A stretch of DNA of 64,000 bases from Shumkonia mesophila (GCF_026163695.1 NZ_JAOTID010000017.1:28926-92925), one strand, 5' to 3'; positions 9,866 to 18,722 are shown, counted from the stretch's first letter. Translations and numbers: made by a program. Notes: generated by a model not told the origin, from the letters alone.

Positions 9866-10522
9866 ATGACCACGCCGAGTGTAGCGCCTTCCGCCGAAAA
9901 AATGGTTAATTCCCCCGACACCCCCATCGGCCATCGTCATTTGAAGATCACCGCGCCCTCGCCATGGGTCAAGCGGTTCGCGCCGCTGATCCCGGCCGGG
10001 GGCCGGGTGCTCGACCTCGCCTGCGGCAACGGCCGGCATGCCCGCTACCTGATCGAACGCGGCTGTTTCGCGGTGGCGCTGGATCGCGACGTCTCCGCCG
10101 TCGCCGACCTCGCCCCCTCGCCGCGGGCCCAGGTGATCGAAGCCGATCTCGAGGACGGCGGCGCCTGGCCCCTGGCCGGCCAGCGCTTCGACGGCATCGT
10201 CGTCGTCAACTACCTCTACCGGCCGTTGTTCCCCCACCTGCTGGACGGCCTGGCCGAGGGCGGCGTGCTGATCTACGAAACCTTCGCCAGGGGCAACGAG
10301 GCCTTCTCGCGGCCGCGCAATCCCGACCACCTGCTGCGGAGCGGCGAACTGATCGACGCCGTCGGCGGCCGGCTGCAGATCGTCGCCTACGAGCACGGGC
10401 GGATCGAAAGCGGCCCGCTGCCCGGCGTCATCCAGCGGATCTGCGCCGTCAACGACCGCGGGCGCAGCGCCCGCGCCGACGGCGAACCCGCCCCCCACCG
10501 TGTCGAGGCCGGACCGGACTGA
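9866..10522 (+). CDS. Class I SAM-dependent methyltransferase (TehB-like)
   Basis: This is a 218-residue Rossmann-fold methyltransferase. SAM motif I appears as RVLDLACGNGRHARYLIERG (about 49-68); motif II is FAVALDRDVSAVADL, and the acidic motif III/IV region is FDGIVVVNYLYRPLFPHLL. The C-terminal YETFARGNEAFSRPRNPDHLL segment is common in small methyltransferases annotated as TehB-like or SAM-dependent of unknown substrate. No neighbour points to a substrate. The ATG at 9866 is the first in frame; a second ATG at codon 13 (MVNSPDTP) is possible. Confidence 0.8.
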   Translation: MTTPSVAPSAEKMVNSPDTPIGHRHLKITAPSPWVKRFAPLIPAGGRVLDLACGNGRHARYLIERGCFAVALDRDVSAVADLAPSPRAQVIEADLEDGGAWPLAGQRFDGIVVVNYLYRPLFPHLLDGLAEGGVLIYETFARGNEAFSRPRNPDHLLRSGELIDAVGGRLQIVAYEHGRIESGPLPGVIQRICAVNDRGRSARADGEPAPHRVEAGPD

Positions 10523-10606
10523 GCGGACATCCTGGACCGGATTAGCCGGCAACCCCCTCCTTTACGGCCGTAATCTCCGCCCCTTACTCGTCACCCCCGG
10601 TTCTTT

Positions 10607-10863
10607 CCCGTCACTCCCGATTCTTCCCCGTCACTCCCGATTCTTCCCCGTCACTCCCGATTCTTCCCCGTCACTCCCGCGAAGGCGGGAGTCCAGGGCC
10701 CGGCTCCGCCTGGATTCCCGCGGTCGCGGGAATGACGAAAGGGAGAGCATCCTGCCTTTCCCTCGTTCATCCCGCGCAAACGGGTCCAGGACAAGCGACG
10801 AAGCGGTCGCCCTGGATTCCCGCATTGGCCGTTCCGACGCGCCTCGCGAACGCGGGAACGACG
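10607..10863. repeat. 20-bp tandem repeat array fused to REP-type palindromes (family A)
   Basis: The 369-base gap 10523-10891 has no supported gene. From 10607 a 20-base unit (CCCGTCACTCCCGATTCTTC) is repeated three times exactly and then runs into a fourth, diverged copy that becomes a REP-type palindrome, GTCACTCCCGCGAAGGCGGG, with its inverted partner CCCGCGGTCGCGGGAATGACG ending at 10737. A second, degenerate palindromic unit follows to about 10863. The tandem unit is the left half of the REP sequence, so the array probably arose by slippage within a REP. Confidence 0.85.
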
Positions 10864-10891
10864 GCGGAAGTGTTGGTGAGGCAGTCGCCGC

Positions 10892-11161
10892 CTAGACCGG
10901 GCCGGCCAGCTTCAGCGCGGCGTCGAGCTTGCCCGCGGCATCCATTTGGTGGATCTCGGTGCAGTCGCCGATGTGCCGGCCGTCGACGAAAACCTGCGGC
11001 ACGGTTTCGCGGCCGTGCGAGCGCTCGGTCATCTCGGCCCGCTTGCCGGGGCTCATCATCACGTCGATTTCCTTGAAGGTCACGCCCTTGGTCTTGAGCA
11101 GCGCCTTCGCCCGGTGACAGAACGGGCAGAAGGGGCTGGTGTAGATCTCGATATCGGCCAC
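10892..11161 (-). CDS. grxC: Glutaredoxin 3
   Basis: GrxC reduces disulfides and glutathione mixed disulfides with glutathione. The active site is the dithiol CPFC at residues 12-15 (YTSPFCPFCHRAK), followed by the TVPQVFVDGRHIGDCTE glutathione-binding region. The GTG at 11161 is preferred as start because a clear AGGAG lies 8 bases upstream and gives 89 residues, the family length; the longer open frame to 11194 would add unrelated residues. It lies 90 bases from comF on the same strand, an association (comF-grxC) frequent in Alphaproteobacteria, so co-transcription is plausible. Confidence 0.93.
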   Translation of the reverse strand: MADIEIYTSPFCPFCHRAKALLKTKGVTFKEIDVMMSPGKRAEMTERSHGRETVPQVFVDGRHIGDCTEIHQMDAAGKLDAALKLAGPV

Positions 11162-11251
11162 GTCTTTTTCTCCTGAACGCACCCGTGCCGGCAAGATCGC
11201 CGGGCCGAGCGTGCTTGCGATCTTGCTAATATAGGCCGCCTCTCCGTCTTT

Positions 11252-12034
11252 CTAAAGGCCCGGCGCGCCGACGCGGGCCAGGGTCAGCGCGTCGACCGAT
11301 TGGGCGCCGGCCCGCATCAGGCCGCGCGCGCAGGCGGCCAGCGTGGCGCCCGTCGTCATCACGTCGTCGACCAGCAGCACCCGGCGCCCGGCGATGCGGC
11401 CGGCCCGGCGGGGCGGTACCGCGAAGGCGCCGGCGACGTTGCGTCGCCGCGACTGGCGCCCGAGATGGCCTTGCGAGGGGGTGCGACGGCGGCGCACCAG
11501 CGCGTCGGGGGCCACCGGCAGGCCGGTCTCGCGGCCGATGGCGTGGGCCAGCAGGGCGGCCTGGTTGAAGCGCCGCGCGAACAGCCGCGTCCAGTGCAGC
11601 GGCACCGGCACGATGACGTCGGCCTCGGCGATCAGATCGGCCCCCGCGCGCACCATCCAGCGGGCGAAGGCGGGCGCCGCCTCGGTGCGGTCGCCATGCT
11701 TGAAGCCGAGGATCAGGCGCCGGCTGGCCGGCCCGTAGATCATGGCCGCCCGCGCCCGGCGGAACGGCGGCGGATGGGCGGTGCATGCCCCGCACAGCAG
11801 GCCGGGGCCGGCGTCGTAGTCGAAGGGCAGGCCGCAGGCCTCGCAGCAGGGCGGGCCGGCGAAGGTGACGTCGCCCCAACAGGCGGCGCACAGCACGCCA
11901 GCGGCGTCGACCAGGGCCCCGCAGCCCAGGCAGCGATGCGGCAACAGGACGTCGACGAGCGATCCCAGCCAGCGGCCGGCCAGGCCGCCCCGCCTCCCGC
12001 CCCTCGCCTGCTCCCCCGAAGGAATCGCGTCCAC
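11252..12034 (-). CDS. comF: ComF family phosphoribosyltransferase-like protein
   Basis: ComF-family proteins combine zinc-finger cysteines with a type I PRTase domain and are needed for DNA uptake in naturally competent bacteria; in Alphaproteobacteria the role is not settled. The N-terminal zinc-binding cysteines are visible as CLGCG, CAACW and CCEACGLPF, and the PRPP-binding loop as RVLLVDDVMTTGAT. The start is uncertain: GTG at 12034 gives 260 residues, while the frame stays open far upstream on the strand opposite the next gene. It is divergent from the methyltransferase at 12126. Confidence 0.85.
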   Translation of the reverse strand: MDAIPSGEQARGGRRGGLAGRWLGSLVDVLLPHRCLGCGALVDAAGVLCAACWGDVTFAGPPCCEACGLPFDYDAGPGLLCGACTAHPPPFRRARAAMIYGPASRRLILGFKHGDRTEAAPAFARWMVRAGADLIAEADVIVPVPLHWTRLFARRFNQAALLAHAIGRETGLPVAPDALVRRRRTPSQGHLGRQSRRRNVAGAFAVPPRRAGRIAGRRVLLVDDVMTTGATLAACARGLMRAGAQSVDALTLARVGAPGL

Positions 12035-12125
12035 CGCCGGCCCCTTTGCGTCATTGCGGGCGTGCGCCCGCGCCGATGATACTATATCTAGGCAAACCGC
12101 AGCGACCCCGGAGCGACGCCCCTTC

Positions 12126-13034
12126 ATGGCCGACCCGATGACCGTCTTCGACCGCCGGACCGTGCGCCTGCATCGCGAGCGCGCGGCCAAGGGGCTGGAG
12201 AGCTTCGACTTCCTGTTCGCCGAGGTGGGCGAGCGCCTGGCCGACCGCCTGGACGACGTCACCCGGCGGTTCCCCATGGCGCTCGATCTCGGCTGCCATA
12301 CCGGCATCCTGGCCGGGCGGCTGGCCGGGCGCGGCGGCATCGAGACGCTGGTGGCCTGCGACCTGTCGGAAGCGATGGCCCGCCGGGCCGGCCCGCTGGC
12401 GCTGGCCGCCGACGAGGAGCGGCTGCCCTTCGCCGAGGGCGTCTTCGACCTCGTGCTCAGCAACCTTTCGCTCCATTGGGTCAACGACCTGCCGGGCGCC
12501 CTGGTGCAGATCCGCCGCGCGCTCAGGCCCGACGGCCTGTTCCTCGGCGCGCTGTTCGGCGGCGCCACCTGCCGCGAGCTGCGCCAGGCGCTGGCCGAGG
12601 CCGAGATCGCCCAGGAAGGCGGCCTCAGCCCCCGGGTGTCGCCGCTGGCCGAGGTGCGCGACGCCGGCAACCTGCTCCAGCGGGCCGGCTTCGCCCTGCC
12701 GGTGGCGGATTCCGACACGCTGACCGTCTCCTACGCCGACCCCTTGAAGCTGATGGCCGACCTGCGCGGCATGGGCGAGGCCAACGCCGCGCTGGCCCGG
12801 CGCCGGACCCCCACCCGGCGGGCCACGCTGGCCGCCGCCGCAAAGCGCTACCAGTCCTTGTTCGCCGCCGCCGACGGCCGCGTGCCGGCGACCTTCGAGG
12901 TCATCTATCTCACCGCCTGGGCGCCCCATCCTTCGCAGCAGAAGCCGGCCCGGCCGGGCAGCGCCAAGGCCCGCCTGGCCGACGCCCTGGGCGTCCCCGA
13001 GATCCCGGCCGGCGACAAGGCCCGTCCGCGCTGA
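12126..13034 (+). CDS. NDUFAF5-like SAM-dependent methyltransferase/hydroxylase
   Basis: The protein resembles NDUFAF5, the alphaproteobacterial/mitochondrial methyltransferase-fold factor linked to complex I assembly, and more distantly BioC. The N terminus MTVFDRRTVRLHRERAA is typical of that group. Motif I is FPMALDLGCHTGILAGRLAG, followed by DEERLPFAEGVFDLVLSNLS and LHWVNDLPGALVQIRRALRP. ATG 12126 gives 302 residues; ATG 12138 is an alternative. The open frame extends back to 11865 but there overlaps comF antisense. Function is inferred from family only. Confidence 0.82.
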   Translation: MADPMTVFDRRTVRLHRERAAKGLESFDFLFAEVGERLADRLDDVTRRFPMALDLGCHTGILAGRLAGRGGIETLVACDLSEAMARRAGPLALAADEERLPFAEGVFDLVLSNLSLHWVNDLPGALVQIRRALRPDGLFLGALFGGATCRELRQALAEAEIAQEGGLSPRVSPLAEVRDAGNLLQRAGFALPVADSDTLTVSYADPLKLMADLRGMGEANAALARRRTPTRRATLAAAAKRYQSLFAAADGRVPATFEVIYLTAWAPHPSQQKPARPGSAKARLADALGVPEIPAGDKARPR

Positions 13035-13074
13035 GGCAGTTGCCGAAACGCCCCCGGCCCCCCATGTTTGCGCC

Positions 13075-13785
13075 ATGAAGTTCACAGATCCCCTGCTGAA
13101 AGGCACCCTGGTCAGGCGTTACAAGCGGTTTCTCGCCGACGTCCTGCTCGACTCGGGAGAGGCCATCGTCGCCCATTGCGCCAATTCCGGCTCGATGCTG
13201 AGCGTCAACACCCCCGGCGCCGAGGTGTGGGTGTCCCCCGCCCGCAACCCCGAGCGCAAGCTGCGCTATACCTGGGAGATGATCCGCATCGGCGACGGGC
13301 TGGTCGGCATCAACACCCAGCATCCCAACCTGCTGGCCGCCGAGGCGGTGGCCGCCAACCTGCTGCCGGAACTGGCCGGCTATACCGTGGTGCGCCGCGA
13401 GGTGAAGTACGGCCGCAATTCGCGCATCGACCTGCTGCTGGAAGCGGACGGCCGCCCGCCCTGCTACGTCGAGGTCAAGAACGTGACCATGCGCCGCGAC
13501 CTCACCGCCGCCGGCGCCGCCGAGTTCCCCGACGCCGTCACCGTCCGCGGCGCCAAGCACCTCGACGAGCTGGCGGCCATGAAGGCCCAAGGGTATCGCG
13601 CGGTCATGCTGTTCCTGGCCCAGCGCGACGACTGCCGGCGCTTCGCGGTGGCCGGGGACATCGACCCGCTCTATGCCGCCGGACTGGCCAAGGCCCGGGC
13701 CGCCGGCGTCGAGACGCTCTGTTACGGTTGCCGGCTGTCGCCCTTCGAAATCACCATCGACCGGCCGATCCCTCTGGAATTCTAG
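13075..13785 (+). CDS. sfsA: Sugar fermentation stimulation protein SfsA
   Basis: SfsA is a conserved nuclease-fold protein first linked to maltose metabolism in E. coli; its molecular role remains unclear. The 236-residue protein contains the family signatures KRYKRFLADV, HCANSGSM and TRREVKYG-like VRREVKYGRNSRIDLLLE, and the PD-(D/E)XK-like core CYVEVKNVTM followed by FPDAVTVRGAKHLDEL. Length matches the family. It sits just upstream of map (27-base gap), an arrangement common in Alphaproteobacteria, and sfsA-map-radC probably form one transcript. Confidence 0.95.
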   Translation: MKFTDPLLKGTLVRRYKRFLADVLLDSGEAIVAHCANSGSMLSVNTPGAEVWVSPARNPERKLRYTWEMIRIGDGLVGINTQHPNLLAAEAVAANLLPELAGYTVVRREVKYGRNSRIDLLLEADGRPPCYVEVKNVTMRRDLTAAGAAEFPDAVTVRGAKHLDELAAMKAQGYRAVMLFLAQRDDCRRFAVAGDIDPLYAAGLAKARAAGVETLCYGCRLSPFEITIDRPIPLEF

Positions 13786-13812
13786 GCCAACGACGGGGTA
13801 GGGTGCGCTAGA

Positions 13813-14649
13813 ATGATCCCGCCCCTGCAGGAACGCTACCGGTCGAACACCATGCATAACGCCCGCCGCAGCATCAAGATCCATGGGCCCGAAGCCTTCG
13901 CCGGCATGCGCCGGGCCGGACGGCTGGCCGCCGAGACTCTCGACATGATCGCGCCCCACGTCAGGCCGGGCGTGACCACCGAGGAAATCGACCGCCTGTG
14001 CCACCAGTTCATCGTGGCCCACGGCGCCATTCCCGCCCCCCTCAACTACCGCGGCTTCCCCAAGTCGACCTGCACCTCGATCAACCACGTGGTCTGCCAC
14101 GGCATCCCCGGCGAGAAGCGGCTGCGCGACGGCGACATCGTCAACATCGACATCACCGTCATCCTCGATGGCTGGTACGGCGACACCAGCCGCATGTTCA
14201 CGGCCGGCAAGCCGGCCCTCAAGGCGGCCCGCCTGATCGACGTCACCTTCGAATCGATGTGGCGCGGCATCCACGCGGTGCGCCCCGGCGCCACCCTGGG
14301 CGACATCGGCCACGCCATCCAAAGCTATGCCGAGGGCGAGCGCTGCTCGGTGGTGCGCGATTTCTGCGGCCACGGCCTGGGTCGGGTGTTTCACGACGCC
14401 CCCAACGTCATGCACTTCGGCCGCCCCGGCGAGGGCGAGATCCTGGAGGCCGGCATGCTGTTCACCATCGAGCCGATGATCAACGCCGGGCGCTACGACG
14501 TGAAGATCCTCAAGGACGGCTGGACGGCGGTCACCAAGGACCGCTCGCTGTCGGCCCAGTTCGAGCATTCCATCGGCGTCACCCCCACCGGCTGCGAGAT
14601 CTTCACGCTCTCCCCGGCCGGCCTGCACAAGCCGCCCTACGACGCTTAG
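13813..14649 (+). CDS. map: Type I methionine aminopeptidase
   Basis: Map removes the initiator methionine from new proteins with two metal ions. The metal ligands appear in [20 protein letters not shown] (two Asp), [12 protein letters not shown] (His), [10 protein letters not shown] (Glu) and QFEHSIGVT (Glu). The start is either ATG 13813 (278 residues; GGGGTAGGG upstream) or ATG 13852, which trims 13 residues of N-terminal sequence not typical of the family. It is followed by radC after 7 bases, an order conserved in many alphaproteobacteria. Confidence 0.95.
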   Translation: MIPPLQERYRSNTMHNARRSIKIHGPEAFAGMRRAGRLAAETLDMIAPHVRPGVTTEEIDRLCHQFIVAHGAIPAPLNYRGFPKSTCTSINHVVCHGIPGEKRLRDGDIVNIDITVILDGWYGDTSRMFTAGKPALKAARLIDVTFESMWRGIHAVRPGATLGDIGHAIQSYAEGERCSVVRDFCGHGLGRVFHDAPNVMHFGRPGEGEILEAGMLFTIEPMINAGRYDVKILKDGWTAVTKDRSLSAQFEHSIGVTPTGCEIFTLSPAGLHKPPYDA

Positions 14650-14656
14650 AAACGCC

Positions 14657-15337
14657 ATGGCCGAGACGCCGCACCACGTCGGGCATCGGGGGCGCCTTCG
14701 CCAGCGCCTGATGGCGGCGGGGCCCGACGCCATGCCCGACTACGAGCTTCTGGAACTGGTGCTGTTTTCCGCCCAGCCGCGGCGCGACATGAAGCCGCTG
14801 GCGAAAACGCTGCTGGCCCGCTTCGGCTCGTTCGCCGGGGTGATCGCGGCGCCGCCGGCCCTGCTGGCCGAGGTGGAAGGGGTCGGAGACGGCGTCATCG
14901 CCACCTTCAAGGTGGTGCAGGCCGCCGCGCTGCGCCTGGCCCGGGACGAGGTGATGGCGCGCCCGGTCATCGGCTCGTGGACCAAGCTCCTGGCCTATTG
15001 CCGGGCCAGCATGGCGCACGAGGCCAACGAGCATTTCCGCGTGCTCTTCCTCAATCGCCGCAACGAGCTGATCGCCGACGAGGTGCAGCAGAGGGGCACC
15101 GTCGACCACACCCCGGTCTACCCGCGCGAAGTGGTGAAACGGGCCCTCGAGTTGGGCGCCACCGCCGTCATCATGGTCCACAACCACCCCAGCGGCGACC
15201 CCACGCCGTCGGCCGCCGACATCGCCATGACGCGCGAAGTCAAGGAGGCCGGGGAAAAGCTCGGCATCCAGCTGCACGATCACGTCATCATCGGGCGGCG
15301 CGGCCACAACTCGTTCAAGACGCTGGGGCTGCTCTAA
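14657..15337 (+). CDS. radC: RadC family JAB-domain protein
   Basis: The 226-residue protein has the RadC layout: a helical UPF0758 N-terminal part with [13 protein letters not shown] [14 protein letters not shown] and the [20 protein letters not shown] segment, then a JAB/MPN domain carrying the JAMM zinc motif [18 protein letters not shown]. RadC was once called a DNA-repair protein, but that role is disputed; the JAMM motif suggests a hydrolase. It follows map by 7 bases and is probably co-transcribed with it. Confidence 0.94.
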   Translation: MAETPHHVGHRGRLRQRLMAAGPDAMPDYELLELVLFSAQPRRDMKPLAKTLLARFGSFAGVIAAPPALLAEVEGVGDGVIATFKVVQAAALRLARDEVMARPVIGSWTKLLAYCRASMAHEANEHFRVLFLNRRNELIADEVQQRGTVDHTPVYPREVVKRALELGATAVIMVHNHPSGDPTPSAADIAMTREVKEAGEKLGIQLHDHVIIGRRGHNSFKTLGLL

Positions 15338-15359
15338 CGGCTTCCCTTTGGCGGGGCCG

Positions 15360-15575
15360 TCAGTTGGGCTGTTCGAGGCCCTGCAGCGGAATGACGCGGG
15401 CCCTAAACATCGGCGGCTCCAGCGTGTTTTGCGATGCAAAATGCAAAGCGAATTCGGGGTCGTGATCGATGATGCGCGCGATCTCGGCCCCCGTCGCCTT
15501 GCGGATGGCGTGGTTGTCCAGGTAGATCCACACGTCTCCGGCCAGATGCATGTATTTGAGGATGGCGTGATCCAT
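15360..15575 (-). CDS. Small uncharacterised protein (71 residues)
   Basis: An open frame opposite the end of the radC region encodes a small acidic/aromatic protein starting MDHAILKYMHLAGDVWIYLD if ATG 15575 is used. The frame continues to a TTG at 15611, but no ribosome-binding site favours it. The sequence has a mix of hydrophobic and charged residues without a membrane segment and looks protein-like rather than an antisense shadow, since nothing else is coded here. No family is recognised. Confidence 0.5.
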   Translation of the reverse strand: MDHAILKYMHLAGDVWIYLDNHAIRKATGAEIARIIDHDPEFALHFASQNTLEPPMFRARVIPLQGLEQPN

Positions 15576-15679
15576 GGTCGCTGTCTCGCTGGCGAAGGGG
15601 GTATGGATCAAGACAGCGCAAGGGCCGTGCCAGGATGGGGGCGGGGCGCCCCCCTCGGCTTCTTTCTATCCCGTCGTTC

Positions 15680-16714
15680 CTACTTGTGGCTGCTCGAGGC
15701 CGCCCAGCGGTTGATGCCGAGGTTGACCGCGAACTGGTCGATCTCGGCCAGTTCGGCGGCGGCGAAAGCGGGATTTTCGAGCGCCTTCGCGTTCTCGACG
15801 ATCTGCTCGGGCCGGCTGGCGCCGATCAGCACCGTGGTGACGCGCTTGTCGCGCAGCGCCCAGGCCAGCGCCATCTGGGCCAGGGTCTGGCCGCGCCGCC
15901 TGGCGATGTCGTTGAGCGCGCGGATCCTGGCCAGGGCCTCGTCCGAGATATAGTCCTTGGGCATGAAGGGCTTGCCGCTGGCGGCCCGCGAGTCGGCGGG
16001 GATGCCCTTCAGGTACTTGTCGGTCAGCATGCCCTGGGCCAGCGGCGAGAAGGCGATGCAGCCCATGCCTTCCCCCTCCAGCACGTCGAGCAACCCGTCC
16101 TCCTCGATCCAGCGGTTGAACATCGAATACGACGGCTGGTGGATGATGCAGGGCGTGCCCAGCCCGCGCAGGATGTCGGCGGCTTCCCGCGTCTTGGCCG
16201 CCGAGTAGGAGGAAATCCCGACGTACAGCGCCTTGCCCTGGCGCACGATGAGGTCGAGCGCCGCCATGGTCTCCTCCAGCGGCGTCTCGGGGTCGAAGCG
16301 GTGCGAATAGAAGATGTCGACGTAATCGAGCCCCAGGCGGGCCAGGCTCTGGTCGAGGCTGGCCACCAGGTGCTTCTTCGATTCCCACTGACCGTAGGGC
16401 CCCTCCCACATCGGATAGCCGGCCTTGGTCGAGACGATCAGTTCGTCGCGATGGCCGGCGAAATCCTTGCGCAGGATTTCGCGCAGGGTCTCCTCGGCCG
16501 AGCCGGCCGGCGGCCCGTAGTTGTTGGCGAGGTCGAAATGGGTGACGCCGCAATCGAAGGCGGCGCGCAGGATGGCGCGCGCCCTCTCGAAGGAATCGGC
16601 GCCGCCGAAGCTGTTCCATAAGCCCAGCGAAAGCGCCGGCAGCTTGAGCCCGCTGGCCCCGCAGCGGTTGTAGGTCATCGAGTCGTAGCGGTTGGCGGCG
16701 GCAACGTAGGGCAT
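15680..16714 (-). CDS. Aldo/keto reductase (YghZ/MgrA-like)
   Basis: A 344-residue NADPH-dependent aldo/keto reductase, probably of the L-glyceraldehyde 3-phosphate reductase (YghZ) subgroup. The start region MPYVAAANRYDSMTYNRCG and the LSLGLWNSFG segment match that group. The catalytic tetrad is suggested by the Asp-Tyr in FDLANNYGPPAGSAEETLG-like sequence, Lys in LIVSTKAGYPMW and His in DIFYSHRFDPETPLEE. The C terminus ALRDKRVTTVLIGASRPEQI is the NADP-binding loop. ATG 16714 is chosen over the longer open frame to 16852, whose extra residues are low-complexity. It stands alone on its strand. Confidence 0.9.
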   Translation of the reverse strand: MPYVAAANRYDSMTYNRCGASGLKLPALSLGLWNSFGGADSFERARAILRAAFDCGVTHFDLANNYGPPAGSAEETLREILRKDFAGHRDELIVSTKAGYPMWEGPYGQWESKKHLVASLDQSLARLGLDYVDIFYSHRFDPETPLEETMAALDLIVRQGKALYVGISSYSAAKTREAADILRGLGTPCIIHQPSYSMFNRWIEEDGLLDVLEGEGMGCIAFSPLAQGMLTDKYLKGIPADSRAASGKPFMPKDYISDEALARIRALNDIARRRGQTLAQMALAWALRDKRVTTVLIGASRPEQIVENAKALENPAFAAAELAEIDQFAVNLGINRWAASSSHK

Positions 16715-16880
16715 GGGGGCCTCATCGGAAGCGGGAACGGCGACGGTGCGATCCGACGGGCCGGGGCGGCCGGGAAGGATCGCGGCGGGAAGGGCGCGGC
16801 CGGCAACCGGCCGTCCCCGCCGCAATTTGGGGCCTGGGGCGGCGAATGGCAATCCCCGAAGGGGCGGAGAAGCCCCCGTT

Positions 16881-17177
16881 CTAGGTCCCGAGGGTCGGCG
16901 CTTCCCGCCGCAGGGGCATGGCCGGGGCCGGCGGCTTGGGCGAGGCGTCGTCGGCGGGCCCGAACCCGTAGGGTGGCGGATTGCCCGGGCGGTCGCGGAA
17001 GACGCCCTGCGGCGGCCGGTCCCACTCCTGGGGGAAATCGAGGCGGCCGGCCGAATCGCGCCGGACGGCCTCGTCGGTGGCTTCGAAGGGGGCCGGGCGC
17101 GCGGGCTCCGCCGCCGCCCCGAAACCGGGCGGGCAGGCGAGGATCGTCACTCCCAGGGCGGCAAGGAAAAGGCGCAT
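16881..17177 (-). CDS. Small exported proline-rich protein
   Basis: The 98-residue product starts MRLFLAALGVTILACPPGFG, a typical Sec signal peptide with likely cleavage after AAA near residue 23. The mature part is rich in Pro, Arg and Asp (GNPPPYGFGPADDASPKPP) and probably unstructured and periplasmic. A strong GGAGG lies 5 bases before ATG 17177, which supports this start over the longer frame. No family is recognised and the neighbours give no hint of function. Confidence 0.6.
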   Translation of the reverse strand: MRLFLAALGVTILACPPGFGAAAEPARPAPFEATDEAVRRDSAGRLDFPQEWDRPPQGVFRDRPGNPPPYGFGPADDASPKPPAPAMPLRREAPTLGT

Positions 17178-17243
17178 GTCATCCTCCGCAGCGGGCCTTG
17201 TGGCCCGCACCCAAAGCGGCGTTGACGAGGCGGAGCGGCCGGC

Positions 17244-17450
17244 CTAGCCCAAGCGCAGGCGTTGGCGGGCATCGGCGATGACACCCAGGACGTCGAGCGG
17301 GGTCAGGCGGTCGCGCCGCAGCAGCAGGTGGAAGATCGGATCGGCGAACATGTCGTCGAGGGAGAGTTCGTCGAACTTCGGCGAGGCGACGGCGGCGGGC
17401 CGCGAGGAGAGCGGCCGGACATCGGGGCGGGGACGGTTGAGGTCGGTCAC
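17244..17450 (-). CDS. Small uncharacterised protein (68 residues)
   Basis: A short frame encoding 68 residues with a Pro/Ser-rich N-terminal third and a well-formed helical C-terminal part (FDELSLDDMFADPIFHLLLR, then LTPLDVLGVIADARQRL). The C-terminal half looks like a small helical domain and is unlikely to be an antisense artefact. No family is recognised. It lies 66 bases beyond the exported protein's start, on the same strand, so both could share a transcript. Confidence 0.5.
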   Translation of the reverse strand: MTDLNRPRPDVRPLSSRPAAVASPKFDELSLDDMFADPIFHLLLRRDRLTPLDVLGVIADARQRLRLG

Positions 17451-17670
17451 GCGAAGTCTCCCCGGTCGAAAGGCATCTCCTGCGAAGGCGCGGAACGTCG
17501 CCGGCTCGCCAAGAGCAAGGCGAGACTAACCGACCTCGCCCTCGCCCGGCGTGTGACCAAGCTGACGCCACGGCGGCGCAGAAGGACCGCCGCCCGGCCC
17601 CCGAACGGATTACCCCGGTCGCGCGGAAGCCTCCAGCCCGCCGGCGACGGCGGCAAGGCGGGCCGCCCCC

Positions 17671-17713
17671 TGTGACGGCCGTCACGGGGGCGGGCCGGAA
17701 ACCGGCGTAAAAT
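17671..17713 (+). promoter_or_regulatory. CRP-type box with class II spacing to a TAAAAT -10
   Basis: TGTGACGGCCGTCACG (17671-17686) matches the CRP consensus TGTGA-N6-TCACA at nine of ten positions, and the inner 14 bases are a perfect palindrome. A -10-like TAAAAT lies at 17708-17713, 21 bases after the box, which puts the box centre near -41.5, the class II CRP position. The next gene downstream on this strand starts at 17766. The same spacing occurs at 19656-19698. Confidence 0.65.
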
Positions 17714-17765
17714 GACCCGCGACGTCGGAGGGGATGGGTTCGAACAACCAGGAAAGGGAGGGGCC

Positions 17766-18038
17766 ATGGAAAGCACAAGCCGTCACGAGGCGGGCCTGAT
17801 GGCCGCCTGGCGGGCCACCGGCGGCGCCGGCGACGCCATGCGCGAAGCATCGGGGCAAGACGAGGGATTGGCCGCCTTCGGCCTCTCGCGCTCCGTTCTT
17901 TACTGCGGCGACGACGGGCTGCAGGCCCTTTTGCCGACCATGCGTGGGTTGTGCCACGTCGACGACGGGCTGACCGTCGGCGGCTACTCCATCTCGTTCT
18001 GCCCGGTCATGGCGCCGGAGCGGGCCCCGGCCCGCTGA
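17766..18038 (+). CDS. Small uncharacterised protein behind a CRP-type promoter
   Basis: The 90-residue product begins MESTSRHEAGLMAAWRATGG and has a predicted helical first half and a cysteine-containing second half (SRSVLYCGDDGLQAL, GLCHVDDGL, SISFCPVM). There is no signal peptide or membrane segment. The start ATG 17766 has GGAGGGG about 4-8 bases upstream. A CRP-type box and -10 element are 53-95 bases upstream, so expression probably responds to the CRP-family protein. No family is recognised. Confidence 0.6.
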   Translation: MESTSRHEAGLMAAWRATGGAGDAMREASGQDEGLAAFGLSRSVLYCGDDGLQALLPTMRGLCHVDDGLTVGGYSISFCPVMAPERAPAR

Positions 18039-18118
18039 CGGCCGCGGGCAAGCGAAACGGGGGAGCGAGGGGGGAAGCCCCCTCCTCTGCGATGCGCGGC
18101 CCTGCCTGCTCCCCTTCC

Positions 18119-18221
18119 CGTCACCCCCGCGCAGGCGGGGGTCCAGGGCAAGCGACGGGAGCGGCGGCCCTGGATTGACGCTGCGCGTCACCTTCGGACA
18201 CCCGCTTCCGCGGGAATGACG
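18119..18221. repeat. REP-type palindromic unit, family A (left arm of an inverted pair)
   Basis: A ~103-base compound palindrome starting CGTCACCCCCGCGCAGGCGG and ending CGCGGGAATGACG. Its reverse complement recurs at 18824-18935 with nearly identical ends and a different middle. The two copies flank the VOC-protein gene. Related single units lie near 10667-10863 and 19739-19795. Confidence 0.85.
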
Positions 18222-18248
18222 AAGGAAAAAACGTCACCCCCGCCCCCC

Positions 18249-18722
18249 CTACCCGCGCCGCGCCCTCTCGATGGCGGCGACGTCGATCTTTTTCATCTCC
18301 AGCATCGCCGCGAAGGCCCGCTTGGCTTCCGCCCCGCCGGCCGCCATCGCCTCCATCAGGACGCGCGGCGTGATCTGCCAGGAAACGCCCCACCTGTCCT
18401 TGCACCAGCCGCAGGCGCTTTCCGCCCCGCCGTTGCCGACGATGGCGTTCCAGTAGCGGTCGGTCTCGGCCTGGTCCTCGGTCGAGATCTGAAACGAGAA
18501 CGCCTCGGTCTGGGTGAACGCGGTGCCGCCATTGAGGCCGAGGCAGGGGATGCCGGCCACCGTGAATTCGACCATCAGCACGTCGCCTTCATGGCCCGAC
18601 GGATAGTCGCCGGGCGCCTTGTGCACGGCGCCCACCGCGCTGTTGGGAAAGACCGAGGCGTAGAAGCGGGCGGCCGCCTCGGCCTCCCTGTCGTACCACA
18701 GGCAAACGGTGTTCTTGGCCAT
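18249..18722 (-). CDS. VOC family protein (PhnB/3-demethylubiquinone-like fold)
   Basis: The 157-residue protein belongs to the PF06983-type vicinal-oxygen-chelate group, often mis-annotated as 3-demethylubiquinone 3-methyltransferase; it has no SAM-binding motif. Typical segments are TVCLWYDREAEAAARFYASV at the N terminus, LNGGTAFTQTEAFSFQIST in the middle and WCKDRWGVSWQITPRVL near the C terminus. The enzyme activity, if any, is unknown. The gene is bracketed by inverted REP-type repeats at 18119-18221 and 18824-18935, an unusual arrangement that could mark a mobilised or BIME-flanked gene. Confidence 0.88.
   Translation of the reverse strand: MAKNTVCLWYDREAEAAARFYASVFPNSAVGAVHKAPGDYPSGHEGDVLMVEFTVAGIPCLGLNGGTAFTQTEAFSFQISTEDQAETDRYWNAIVGNGGAESACGWCKDRWGVSWQITPRVLMEAMAAGGAEAKRAFAAMLEMKKIDVAAIERARRG

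Noticed and set aside
10607..10686. Tandem repeats that could suggest a CRISPR array
   Set aside because: The 20-base units are directly adjacent with no spacers, and they are a fragment of a REP palindrome; no cas gene is nearby.
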